From positions 1-23,116 of the forward strand of contig JBARXT010000125.1 in the NCBI GenBank assembly GCA_049647485.1: a DNA stretch of 23,116 nt, in the 5' to 3' direction. Positions within the stretch are counted from its first letter, which is position 1. The number at the start of each line of letters is the position of its first letter. Shown here one piece after another: positions 8,660-16,826 of this stretch. The notes beneath the pieces were generated by a model. It saw only the letters and a program-made list of their open reading frames with translations, searched no databases and was not told the DNA's origin. Both the position numbers and the translations under genes were made by a program. This DNA is from 62-47 sp049647485. Its GTDB lineage: Bacteria > Pseudomonadota > Alphaproteobacteria > Rhizobiales > Xanthobacteraceae.

Positions 8660-8958
8660 AATGGCCGTCGTAATAAACCATTCGGACCCGGGGGCAGCAC
8701 CCGGCGCCTCCACCCAAGCTCCCTTCCGGATCGGAACACGGAGCTTCGGCGGGGGCGAAACAGGATCGACGAGGGCGTAAAGGGCGTGTTTTTTCTCGGT
8801 ATGGTTCCGCCGTTATCGGGCTATGCAATAGTTGCAAACGACAACTATGCTCCGGTTGCTCAGGCTGCGTAACGCAGTTTGAAAGACCAAGTCTAAAGTC
8901 CTAGCGGGTTAAGCTCCGCTAGGCGGGGTTCGGAGGCACCTGGCAACAGAAGCCTCCA
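8660..8958 (+). ncRNA. ssrA: Transfer-messenger RNA, circularly permuted two-piece type
   Basis: Acts as tRNA then mRNA to free stalled ribosomes and tag the nascent chain. Gene order is permuted. The acceptor piece comes first (about 8660-8714), with T-stem CCGGG/CCCGG (8688-8692, 8700-8704), 7-base loop GGCAGCA, and acceptor strand CGCCTCC (8705-8711). A spacer follows. The coding piece starts at about 8751 with GGGGGCG, which pairs with CGCCTCC over seven pairs (one G-U). Next come the D-loop-like GGATCGACGAGG and the resume codon at 8834. The tag reads ANDNYAPVAQAA-stop (8834-8872). Later helices are CCTAGCGG/CCGCTAGG (8900-8923) and GGAGGC/GCCTCC (8932-8957). Mature outer ends are approximate. 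After discriminator A8712 the gene reads CCC rather than CCA, so the tail is probably finished by CCA-adding enzyme. sspB lies just downstream. Confidence 0.93.
8716..8746 (+). other. Processed-out spacer hairpin inside permuted ssrA
   Basis: Between the acceptor and coding pieces, AAGCTCC (8716-8722) pairs with GGAGCTT (8740-8746). Inside it TTCCG (8724-8728) pairs with CGGAA (8732-8736) around a GAT loop. This nested stem would bring the two halves of the acceptor stem together in the precursor before RNase P and other nucleases remove the spacer. The role is inferred from known permuted tmRNAs. Confidence 0.7.
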
Positions 8959-9161
8959 CTCAACCTTTATCTATCGACGTACTTCTTTTTATCGACAGGC
9001 GCTCCGGATGGCGGGACGCGTTTCGTCATAATGTCCTGTACATCGATCCGTGCTGCCTGCTGACCTGCGCCCGGCGCGGGAGTAGCATGGCGCAAACAGC
9101 GAGTCGGGCGGCGGCGGTGTCCGCGGGTCCGGTCGGCACGACAACCCCAAGAGAATTACCG

Positions 9162-9683
9162 ATGGCCACCGATCACATCAGATACGACGTCCTCGCGCGC
9201 GACGCGCTGCGCGGTGTGCTGCGGCAGGTGCTGACGGACGCCGCCGAGCACGGCCTGCCGGGGGACCATCATTTCTACATCACGTTCCTTTCCCGGGCGG
9301 AAGGCGTAAAGATTTCGCCCCGACTGCTTGCGCAGTATCCCGAGGAAATGACCATCATCCTGCAACACCAGTTCTGGGATCTCACGGTGACGCCGGATCG
9401 TTTCGAGGTCGGATTGTCGTTCGGCGGGGTTCCGGAACGGCTGGTCGTTCCGTTCAGCGCGATCAAGAGCTTCCTCGACCCATCGGTGCAATTCGGCTTG
9501 CAGTTCGAAACCGGCGACGCCGCTGCAACTGCGCCGGCGATCGATCAACCCGAGGTCCAGGCGCCCGCCGCCGCGATCGCGCCGCCAGCGGCGGTCGACT
9601 CAAGCGGGACGGACGACGATGAGCCGCCCAAGCCGAGCGAAGGCGCGGAAGTCGTCCGGCTCGATCGCTTCCGCAAGAAGTAA
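9162..9683 (+). CDS. sspB: SspB, adaptor delivering ssrA-tagged proteins to ClpXP
   Basis: 173-residue alphaproteobacterial-type SspB. The folded adaptor domain covers about residues 1-120 (starting MATDHIRYDVLARDALRGVL, including DHHFYITFLS and VGLSFGGVPERLVVPFSAI). An Ala/Pro/acid-rich linker of about 45 residues follows, and the end EVVRLDRFRKK matches the short C-terminal ClpX-docking tail of these adaptors. The start is ATG 9162, where family similarity begins; the frame is open back to 9087 but those 25 residues look non-conserved. The gene lies about 200 bases downstream of ssrA on the same strand, so substrate tag and adaptor are physically linked. Confidence 0.92.
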   Translation: MATDHIRYDVLARDALRGVLRQVLTDAAEHGLPGDHHFYITFLSRAEGVKISPRLLAQYPEEMTIILQHQFWDLTVTPDRFEVGLSFGGVPERLVVPFSAIKSFLDPSVQFGLQFETGDAAATAPAIDQPEVQAPAAAIAPPAAVDSSGTDDDEPPKPSEGAEVVRLDRFRKK

Positions 9684-9756
9684 TCGCGCGGGTTACAAGC
9701 GAAGTACCACTCGAACGACATTGGCAAATCGTGGAGCACCATGGTGCCGCGCGAAG

Positions 9757-9787
9757 GTCGTCCTCCCCGCGCAGGTGAGAAGCCATA
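9757..9787. repeat. Degenerate copy of a small GC-rich palindromic repeat
   Basis: Reads GTCGTC, CTCCCCGCGCAGGTG, then AGAAGCCATA. It resembles the sequence at the right end of the window (GTCGTCCCCGCGCAGGTG, then GGGACCCATA) with a 3-base difference and mutations that spoil the hairpin arms. Confidence 0.6.
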
Positions 9788-9800
9788 ACGCTACGATTTC

Positions 9801-9892
9801 CGTCATGGCCGGACTTGTCCCGGCCATCCACGTCCTAATTCATTGAAACTCGGTAGAGGACGTGGATGCCCGCGACAAGCGCGGGCATGACG
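9801..9892. repeat. Paired palindromic (REP/BIME-like) element with compensating changes
   Basis: Two 36-base arms in inverted orientation (9801-9836 and 9857-9892) are separated by 20 bases. Each arm contains its own hairpin: ATGGCCGG/CCGGCCAT (9805-9812, 9820-9827) around ACTTGTC, and ATGCCCGC/GCGGGCAT (9866-9873, 9881-9888) around GACAAGC. Reading one arm as reverse complement of the other, five positions differ. Four of them form two base pairs that swap G-C for C-G in each hairpin; the fifth is in the loop. The flanks AGGACGTGG are identical. Confidence 0.85.
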
Positions 9893-10076
9893 ATGGAGTG
9901 GAAAATCATCGCGCGCTGATTTCGAGAACTTCCAAACACCCGACGACCTCACATTCAACGCAGTTTTTTAGGTCGCGCCGCATGATCGCACACGACGCAT
10001 GCGATTGCCCGATGGCAAGAGCACGCGAAACGCGATATCCCGATGCCAATCCTCATGCTCGCATTGGACATCGACC

Positions 10077-11507
<1,431 letters not shown>

Positions 11508-11632
11508 TCGGTCCCGCCATACGCGGCAGCGGTATTCTGGTCGGCAGCGATTAGTTCGTTGAATAATTATGAATCATACGCCTTAAGGACTGGTAGATTC
11601 CAAAACTAATGGTGCGACAGTGCGTTACTCCC

Positions 11633-11668
11633 CCGACGGAATTTATCGCGTCGGTCGTCACCAGACCG
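11633..11668 (+). other. Two mutually exclusive hairpins in the fumC-DUF4169 gap
   Basis: CCGACG (11633-11638) can pair with CGTCGG (11649-11654). Alternatively CGGTC (11652-11656) can pair with GACCG (11664-11668). The two stems share CGG at 11652-11654, so only one can form at a time. The rest of this 284-base gap (11508-11791) includes an unusually A/T-rich patch around 11550-11610, which may hold a promoter, but I could not fix one. Confidence 0.35.
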
Positions 11669-11765
11669 AAGATATGAAGATATAACGAGATCACGCCCGC
11701 CGATGGCAACAAGCCAACTCAAACTGCGATGCCATCATTCCTCGGGCGATAGCGCTCCGCGCTTG

Positions 11766-11786
11766 ACCGAAGTCGGTTAAGGGAGG
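11766..11786 (+). promoter_or_regulatory. Small palindrome plus strong ribosome site before the DUF4169 gene
   Basis: ACCGA-AG-TCGGT (11766-11777) is a perfect 5-base-arm palindrome placed just before the ribosome site GGGAGG (11781-11786), which lies five bases before the TTG start. The ribosome site decides the TTG start. The palindrome could be an operator or an mRNA hairpin. Confidence 0.45.
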
Positions 11787-11791
11787 CTGCG

Positions 11792-11977
11792 TTGGGAGAT
11801 CTCGTCAATCTCAATCGACACAGGAAACGGGTCGAGCGCGACCGTTCCGCCAAGCAGGCGGACACAAACCGCGCGCGATTCGGCCGCAGCAAGTCCGAGC
11901 GAGCCATCGAAGACGATCGTTCGCGCAGGGCCCAAGCCCTGTTGGATCAGCATCGCATCGACAAGGATCAGTCATGA
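11792..11977 (+). CDS. DUF4169 family small protein
   Basis: 61 residues, highly charged (Arg, Lys, Asp), with the family pattern GDLVNLNRHRKRVERD at the start and TNRARFGRSKSE in the middle, and probably mostly helical. The start is a TTG with GGGAGG five bases upstream; it is in register with the family start. The stop overlaps the ATG of the next gene (ATGA), so it is co-translated with the ribbon-helix-helix protein, the usual arrangement as I recall it. Function is unknown. The basic N-terminus might bind nucleic acid or the partner protein, but nothing in the sequence proves that. Confidence 0.85.
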   Translation: MGDLVNLNRHRKRVERDRSAKQADTNRARFGRSKSERAIEDDRSRRAQALLDQHRIDKDQS

Positions 11978-12231
11978 AATCGCCGGTAGTGAAACGCTCC
12001 ATTGTAATTGCCGGACACAAGACCAGCGTCAGCCTGGAGGAAGCCTTCTGGAACGGCATGAAGGAAATCTCTGCGCGTCGGAACATGACCTTGTCGGAAC
12101 TGGTCGGCGAGATCGACAGCAACCGCCAGCAGGGCAACCTGTCGTCAGCCATCCGTCTGTTCGTGCTCGATTACTTCAGGAACCGCACGGCGCCGCCGGC
12201 GGTGGACACCGAAATCCGCCCCAGCATCTGA
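11974..12231 (+). CDS. Ribbon-helix-helix (RHH_4) protein, copy 1
   Basis: 85 residues. The core KRSIVIAGHKTSVSLEE fits the DNA-contacting strand, and FWNGMKEISARR and NLSSAIRLFVLDYFR fit the two helices of an RHH_4 domain. Such proteins normally bind DNA as dimers. Hand alignment with the second copy gives about 43 identical residues of 67. The gene overlaps DUF4169 by 4 bases. There is no toxin-like partner, so an antitoxin role is unlikely; DUF4169 is too small and charged to resemble a known toxin, though this is not excluded. Targets are unknown; self-regulation is a reasonable guess. Confidence 0.85.
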   Translation: MKSPVVKRSIVIAGHKTSVSLEEAFWNGMKEISARRNMTLSELVGEIDSNRQQGNLSSAIRLFVLDYFRNRTAPPAVDTEIRPSI

Positions 12232-12476
12232 TCTGTCGATTTTCAATCTCGCGCGGCAAGATCGACACGTCGCGAAGCTCCGCGCTTAGTAAACGCGCCC
12301 ATAGCGTTTCGGTGCATCCGAAGCAAACGCGTCCGAGCAAAGACGCATGTCTTTCACCTCCGTGAAACGGTGAGGGACTCTAGGTTGTTTCCCGAATACC
12401 CGACGTGAACGGTTTGAGTTAATTTTGCAGAACCGTCGACGCAGGATGCCGCCGGGTCGCGATGGGGGAGCGTTTC
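12232..12476 (+). other. Gap between the two RHH genes with several inverted repeats
   Basis: Holds TTCGG-TGCAT-CCGAA (12308-12322), with outer GCGT/ACGC pairs possible; TTTCAC-CTCC-GTGAAA (12352-12367); and ACGGTT (12409-12414) matched by AACCGT (12431-12436) 16 bases apart. The last pair straddles an A/T-rich stretch likely to be promoter DNA for copy 2. No gene seen. Confidence 0.45.
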
Positions 12477-12845
12477 ATGGCAAGCGACAACATGCACCGG
12501 AGCGATGACGAGACGCCATTCCCGCGCGTCCTCGAATATGCGGTCGTCAAACGATCCGTCATGGTCGGCGGTCACAAAACCAGCGTCAGTCTGGAAGATG
12601 CATTCTGGGACAGCCTGAAGGAAATCGCCACGCGTCGCGGCGTGAGCCTCTCGACGCAACTGGCCAGCATCGACATCCATCGCAAGACAGCAAATCTCTC
12701 GTCGGCGATTCGTCTTTTCGTTCTGGACTACTTCCGCACTCGTGCTGTCAGCATGATGATGATCGGAGAACGCCGAATCGACTCTCCCGGCATCGCGCCG
12801 CTAGTCGAGCCGCAAGTAATCGATAGCGCGATTGCAGCGCGTTAA
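12477..12845 (+). CDS. Ribbon-helix-helix (RHH_4) protein, copy 2
   Basis: 122 residues: an N-terminal extension of about 20 residues (MASDNMHRSDDETPFPRV), an RHH_4 core closely matching copy 1 (KRSVMVGGHKTSVSLEDAFW ... NLSSAIRLFVLDYFRTR), and a C-terminal tail of about 30 residues not found in copy 1. ATG 12477 was chosen over 12462 because GGGGGAG sits six bases before it. This is a tandem paralogue of the gene 245 bases upstream, without its own DUF4169 partner. Differences cluster in the region between the two helices and in the tails, so the copies may bind different sites or form mixed dimers; this is inference. Confidence 0.83.
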   Translation: MASDNMHRSDDETPFPRVLEYAVVKRSVMVGGHKTSVSLEDAFWDSLKEIATRRGVSLSTQLASIDIHRKTANLSSAIRLFVLDYFRTRAVSMMMIGERRIDSPGIAPLVEPQVIDSAIAAR

Positions 12846-12882
12846 GCGGACCCTCCCTTCTCCGGAAGATATCTGGCGACCG

Positions 12883-15800
12883 TCAAAAACCCGAACGTTG
12901 CTCGCGCCCCATCGGCGGCGTCAGGATCAGCGGTGCATGCGGCTTGGGCACCGCCTTCGCGCCGGGTGCGGGCCGCACCTCGATCGGCGGCGGCAGCGGC
13001 GCGACGGCAGGGCTTGTCACGGCATCGGTCGCCTGCGGCAGCGGGGCCGGTTTCTTCGGTACAGCGTCCTTCGGCTTCGCGGGCGCACGGCGCGGATCAC
13101 CGTCGGGAAGCGGCACCTCGGCAATCGGCGGTTGCGGCGATTCGATCGGCCTCGCCGCTTCAGGCTTTGACACTTCGGGTTTTGATGCTTCAGGCTTTGA
13201 TGCTTCGGGCTTCAATGTTTCGGGCTTTGCTGGCGGGGCGGGCGCTGCGGGCGTTTGCGGCGCGGCCTCGCCGCGCGAGATCGCGTCCAGCCGCCGTGTT
13301 TCGCGATCGATCACCCGCAAGGCCAGCCATGACGACAGGCCCGCAACGTCGACGCTGCGCGTCAATGCATCGGGGGTTCCTACCGCGAAGACCTCAAGTT
13401 GCGGCGAGCCGTTTACCGACTTGACGGCGGACGATGTCAGGTTGGCGCGTACATCGACCTGATCGGCAACGATGTCGTAACCGCCGGACACCACGGCGCG
13501 CGCGCCGTCGGCTTGCAGCGTCGTCGCTCCGACGCTCAAGCGGCCGTCCCGCAAAATGAATGGAATCTGCGCCTGCTTGACGGCGAGTTCGCCACGCAGC
13601 AATTCCGGCGCAACGATCTCCCGAAGCTGATCCTCGTTCGCGGTTTTGCCGCCGTCGCTGGCTTTGATGGCCATGTCGAACACATCCGGATTGAGTCCGG
13701 CGATCTGCGCTGCATCGATCGTCAGCGTCCCGCTACCCGTCAGCGCCCCCGTCAACGCCGCAATGCTGCGCCCCTGGCTGGCCCATGTCATGCGTATCGA
13801 CGCCTTGCCGGACGGCATCGTCAGTCCGCGATAGTGCAGCGCAGTGCCGTCGACGCCATCGAGTTGCAGATCGCCGCTCAGGGCCAATCCATCCGCCGTC
13901 TGCCGGGCATCGAGTTCGGCCCTCGCCTCGCCGCCGCCGATCTTCCCTTTCATCGCGTTGATCGCAATCGAGCGCCCGTCGCTTCGGATCGTGCCGTTCA
14001 CCGGTTGCAATTCAAGTCCGGCAGGCAACTGGCCATGAAGCGCCTGAAAATTGATCTTGCCGCGCCAGCCCTCCAGTAAATTCCTGCCAAGCGGCCCGCC
14101 CTTGTCGCGCCCCGCGGATCCGATCAGCAGCGCGAAAACCTGCGGCAGATCGAGCTTGTCCATGCCAAGTTCGCCGTCGAACTCACCCTGATCGCCGAGC
14201 GCAAATCCAATGCGCCCGCGCAGCCGCGTTCCAGCGGCGGAGACGTCGAGATCCCCAAGCTGAATTTTATCGCCGGTGCGCGTGACGTGCGATGACAGGC
14301 TCGCATCGCGTCCGAGCGGGTTCGATGCATCAAGGCCAAGCAGCGGCGCAAGGTTGGCGCCTTGCAGCTTGACGATGAGATCGGCGGATTTCTGCGCCGC
14401 CGGCGTCACTTCGCCATGAACCTCGGCGGTGAGCGAACCGGCTGAAAGCGCTGTTTTCACCTGCCATGCGGCATGCCACATCCCATGCGCCGAACCGGTC
14501 AGGCGCGCCGCGCCTTCGCCGGCAACCATCGCGCGGTCGAGGCCGAGCCATCCAAGCAACACCGCGCCGTTCTCCGCGGATGCATCGACGGCGAGATCGA
14601 GCGGAGTTTTCGCGAGCGCATCGGCGTCCATGGCGTGCACCGCCTCCCGCCTCGGCGCGGCGCGTAACGTCACGCTGCCGTTGAGGCGCGGCGCCGTCAA
14701 CGCCAGCGTCGCGCGCGCATTGGCGCGCTGCGCGTCGTTGGCATCCTTGTCGAGATTGATATCGAGTTTCAGGCGCGCGGCACCCGACCTTTGCCCAGCC
14801 TGCGCTTGCAATCGTTCGGCGAATGACGGTGCCCACGGCGCGATCAGTCCGGCAAGGGACGCAACCGATGGCGCGGCCGCCAGCAATGCCATGTTGCCTG
14901 TCTCGGCGTCGCGACGAAACACACCCGAGCCGTCAACGGTCAAACCGCTCGGCTGGCCGACCTTCAGCGCATCCAGCGCGACCGTCTTGTCGTCATAACG
15001 GAGTTTGGCGACGAACGGACGCAACTCCTCTCCGGATGACACGGCATGCGCGATATCGAGAGCAAGTTGTCCGCGATCCGGCCAATCGTTCTGCGGAATG
15101 CCGATGGCGCGCACCAGCGCCGCGGTCGCGTCGAGATCAAGGCGGTCGGCGGCGAGACTGGCATCGAAGGCGGAGGGGTTGCCGTCCTTGCGCGCCGCCC
15201 AGGCGATGCGCCCGGTGACGGCACCACCATCGACCTCGGCCTTGAGATCGTCGATGGCAATACGATCCGACGCAAGATGCACATTGCCGGCGACATGCAG
15301 CGGCCTCTGCTTTTGCGCCGTCGCATCGCTGCGCCCGAGCAACCACGCGGTAAAGGTGCCGGGATCGGATGAATCGATCTTGAGCGCACCCTTGAAACTG
15401 TCATCGCCATCGGATGCTGCATCGTCAGTGCCGCGGGATGGCGCCAGCGCACCCTGAATGCTGATATCGGTGGTGCCGGGCGCACGCACCTCCAACCGAT
15501 CCACGCTCCACGATCCGCTGGCGGCGCGCAGCGTCAGATCGAGGTCCTGCACCGGGCGGCCGCCGAGGATGATACGCTCCGCGTTGATGTCGATCCGAGC
15601 CGGCAACGGCGCTGGCGGCAGCGCGGTCAACAGCGCGCGCAGTCCCGGCATCATTTGCACGGGCTCGGTCGAGCCGCTTTGTTTCGCCAACAGCTTGTCG
15701 GCATCGAGTTGCTTGGCGGACAACAGCGTCTGCAACAACGGCTTGCCGCCGAAGCGGAAGTCGGCGAGCCCGGTCAGTTTCATCGCGACGTCGCCGTTGC

Positions 15801-16623
15801 CGTAGCTGATCTCGAGTTGCGCCAGCGATGCCTTGATAGGATTCGCTTTCAGTTTCGTCGACAGCCGCCATGGCGTCACGGAATCGGGTGCAGTGCCATC
15901 GGGTGCGGACCTCGCCACCGCCATCGTGCCGTCAAAGCGCGGCACCCGCGCTTCAAACCCCAGCACGCCGTCGAGATCGACCATCCATCCGTGCAGACCG
16001 GGGTCCAGCGTCAGACGAACACGCGCACCGCCGCTTTCCTGAGAGGACGAGACGCGAAACGGATAGCGCGTGCCCGACACCGTGAAGTTGCCGTTGCCGC
16101 GCACCGATCCGGCGAGGCCACGCACATCGCCGCTGAACGCGATGTCGTTCAGTTCCAGCGTGCTGCGGCTCGCCGCGTCATGCAACGCGACGCGACCGGT
16201 GAGATTGACCCTGTCGATCGCCAGCGCGGCGAGATTGGGGTTGTCGGAAGAAACGGGCCAGTCGATCCGGCCCTTCTGATCGAGGCCGAGATCGAGCGCG
16301 ACGCCGTTGACGGTGAGTTCGGTGGCGCGCCATTCGCCGCGCATCAGTGAACCGAGGCTGAACTCGACGGCCAGATTGTCAGCACGGATACGCCCCGGAT
16401 CGTTGGGGCCGCCGACGACGATCGACTGAAGGCGCAGCGATGGTGTCGGCAACAGCCTCGCATCAAGCGATCCGCTGACGCGCACCGGCGCCCCCAGAAT
16501 GCGGCTCGCCTCGACCTCGAACTGCGGGCGAAAACGGGTCCAGTCGATGAAGTGAGGACCGACCAGGGCCGCGATCAGCGCAACAATAAAGGCGATTGCC
16601 AATCCGAGCAGGGTTGTCTGCAC
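12883..16623 (-). CDS. Large AsmA-family protein (bridge-like lipid transport superfamily)
   Basis: 1246 residues with an N-terminal membrane anchor (about 4-22, LLGLAIAFIVALIAALVG) followed at once by the AsmA opening FIDWTRFRPQFEVEASRILGAPVRVSG. A very long series of beta-rich repeats follows up to about 1120 (for example LEVRAPGTTDISIQGAL, LSLAG-like strands and a late AsmA_2-type part around DGTALHYRGLTMPSGKASIRM). The final 115 residues are a Pro/Lys/Glu/Ala-rich, presumably disordered tail. AsmA proteins are anchored in the inner membrane and are thought to form a hydrophobic groove moving phospholipids toward the outer membrane. GTG 16623 was chosen because GGGAG lies five bases upstream and the anchor begins there; the frame is open to 16707. 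It is convergent with RHH copy 2. Confidence 0.9.
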   Translation of the reverse strand: MQTTLLGLAIAFIVALIAALVGPHFIDWTRFRPQFEVEASRILGAPVRVSGSLDARLLPTPSLRLQSIVVGGPNDPGRIRADNLAVEFSLGSLMRGEWRATELTVNGVALDLGLDQKGRIDWPVSSDNPNLAALAIDRVNLTGRVALHDAASRSTLELNDIAFSGDVRGLAGSVRGNGNFTVSGTRYPFRVSSSQESGGARVRLTLDPGLHGWMVDLDGVLGFEARVPRFDGTMAVARSAPDGTAPDSVTPWRLSTKLKANPIKASLAQLEISYGNGDVAMKLTGLADFRFGGKPLLQTLLSAKQLDADKLLAKQSGSTEPVQMMPGLRALLTALPPAPLPARIDINAERIILGGRPVQDLDLTLRAASGSWSVDRLEVRAPGTTDISIQGALAPSRGTDDAASDGDDSFKGALKIDSSDPGTFTAWLLGRSDATAQKQRPLHVAGNVHLASDRIAIDDLKAEVDGGAVTGRIAWAARKDGNPSAFDASLAADRLDLDATAALVRAIGIPQNDWPDRGQLALDIAHAVSSGEELRPFVAKLRYDDKTVALDALKVGQPSGLTVDGSGVFRRDAETGNMALLAAAPSVASLAGLIAPWAPSFAERLQAQAGQRSGAARLKLDINLDKDANDAQRANARATLALTAPRLNGSVTLRAAPRREAVHAMDADALAKTPLDLAVDASAENGAVLLGWLGLDRAMVAGEGAARLTGSAHGMWHAAWQVKTALSAGSLTAEVHGEVTPAAQKSADLIVKLQGANLAPLLGLDASNPLGRDASLSSHVTRTGDKIQLGDLDVSAAGTRLRGRIGFALGDQGEFDGELGMDKLDLPQVFALLIGSAGRDKGGPLGRNLLEGWRGKINFQALHGQLPAGLELQPVNGTIRSDGRSIAINAMKGKIGGGEARAELDARQTADGLALSGDLQLDGVDGTALHYRGLTMPSGKASIRMTWASQGRSIAALTGALTGSGTLTIDAAQIAGLNPDVFDMAIKASDGGKTANEDQLREIVAPELLRGELAVKQAQIPFILRDGRLSVGATTLQADGARAVVSGGYDIVADQVDVRANLTSSAVKSVNGSPQLEVFAVGTPDALTRSVDVAGLSSWLALRVIDRETRRLDAISRGEAAPQTPAAPAPPAKPETLKPEASKPEASKPEVSKPEAARPIESPQPPIAEVPLPDGDPRRAPAKPKDAVPKKPAPLPQATDAVTSPAVAPLPPPIEVRPAPGAKAVPKPHAPLILTPPMGREQRSGF
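13148..13222. repeat. Fifteen-base tandem repeat coding for the AsmA tail
   Basis: Four clear units of 15 bases (13163-13222, for example GGCTTTGATGCTTCG) plus a more diverged fifth (13148-13162). On the coding strand they give repeats of K-P-E-(A/V/T)-S near residues 1134-1159. Because the unit is a multiple of three, copy number can change without breaking the frame. Confidence 0.85.
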
Positions 16624-16826
16624 GGCGTCTCCCTCTCCAGCGCGATTCCGGTCCCCACCCGAACCGGATTTCAGACCGCGCATCCGCTGGCGGTACCGTC
16701 GGCACACCGATTTTGATGCAGCGGCGGCGACAGCGTCGAACGCGCTCGCTTATCGCTGCAAACTTATAGCAACAAGTTTGGCAAAGTCACAGCGCTGCGG
16801 CGTGCGCTGGTTGTGACACAGAACCG

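Larger units (their letters stand above)
9684..10076. other. Repeat-bearing gap between sspB and fumC
   Basis: 393 bases without a supportable gene. It holds a degenerate small repeat (9757-9787), a paired palindromic repeat (9801-9892), and a weak hairpin ATCGCA/TGCGAT (9985-9990 with 10000-10005) upstream of fumC. Short open frames over the repeats encode the familiar repeat-derived peptides and are not genes. Confidence 0.7.

Noticed and set aside
8651..8872. 73-codon open frame ending in the tmRNA tag
   Set aside because: The tag codons are read only after trans-translation resumes at 8834; the upstream part is structured tmRNA, not a protein gene.
9463..9831. Open frame on the minus strand starting MDGRDKSGHDG
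   Set aside because: This peptide is a familiar product of translating the palindromic repeat at 9801-9836 and runs antisense to sspB.
11792..12231. DUF4169 + RHH pair considered as a toxin-antitoxin module
   Set aside because: Two small overlapping genes fit the layout, but neither protein resembles a known toxin and the pair sits in conserved core genome beside fumC.
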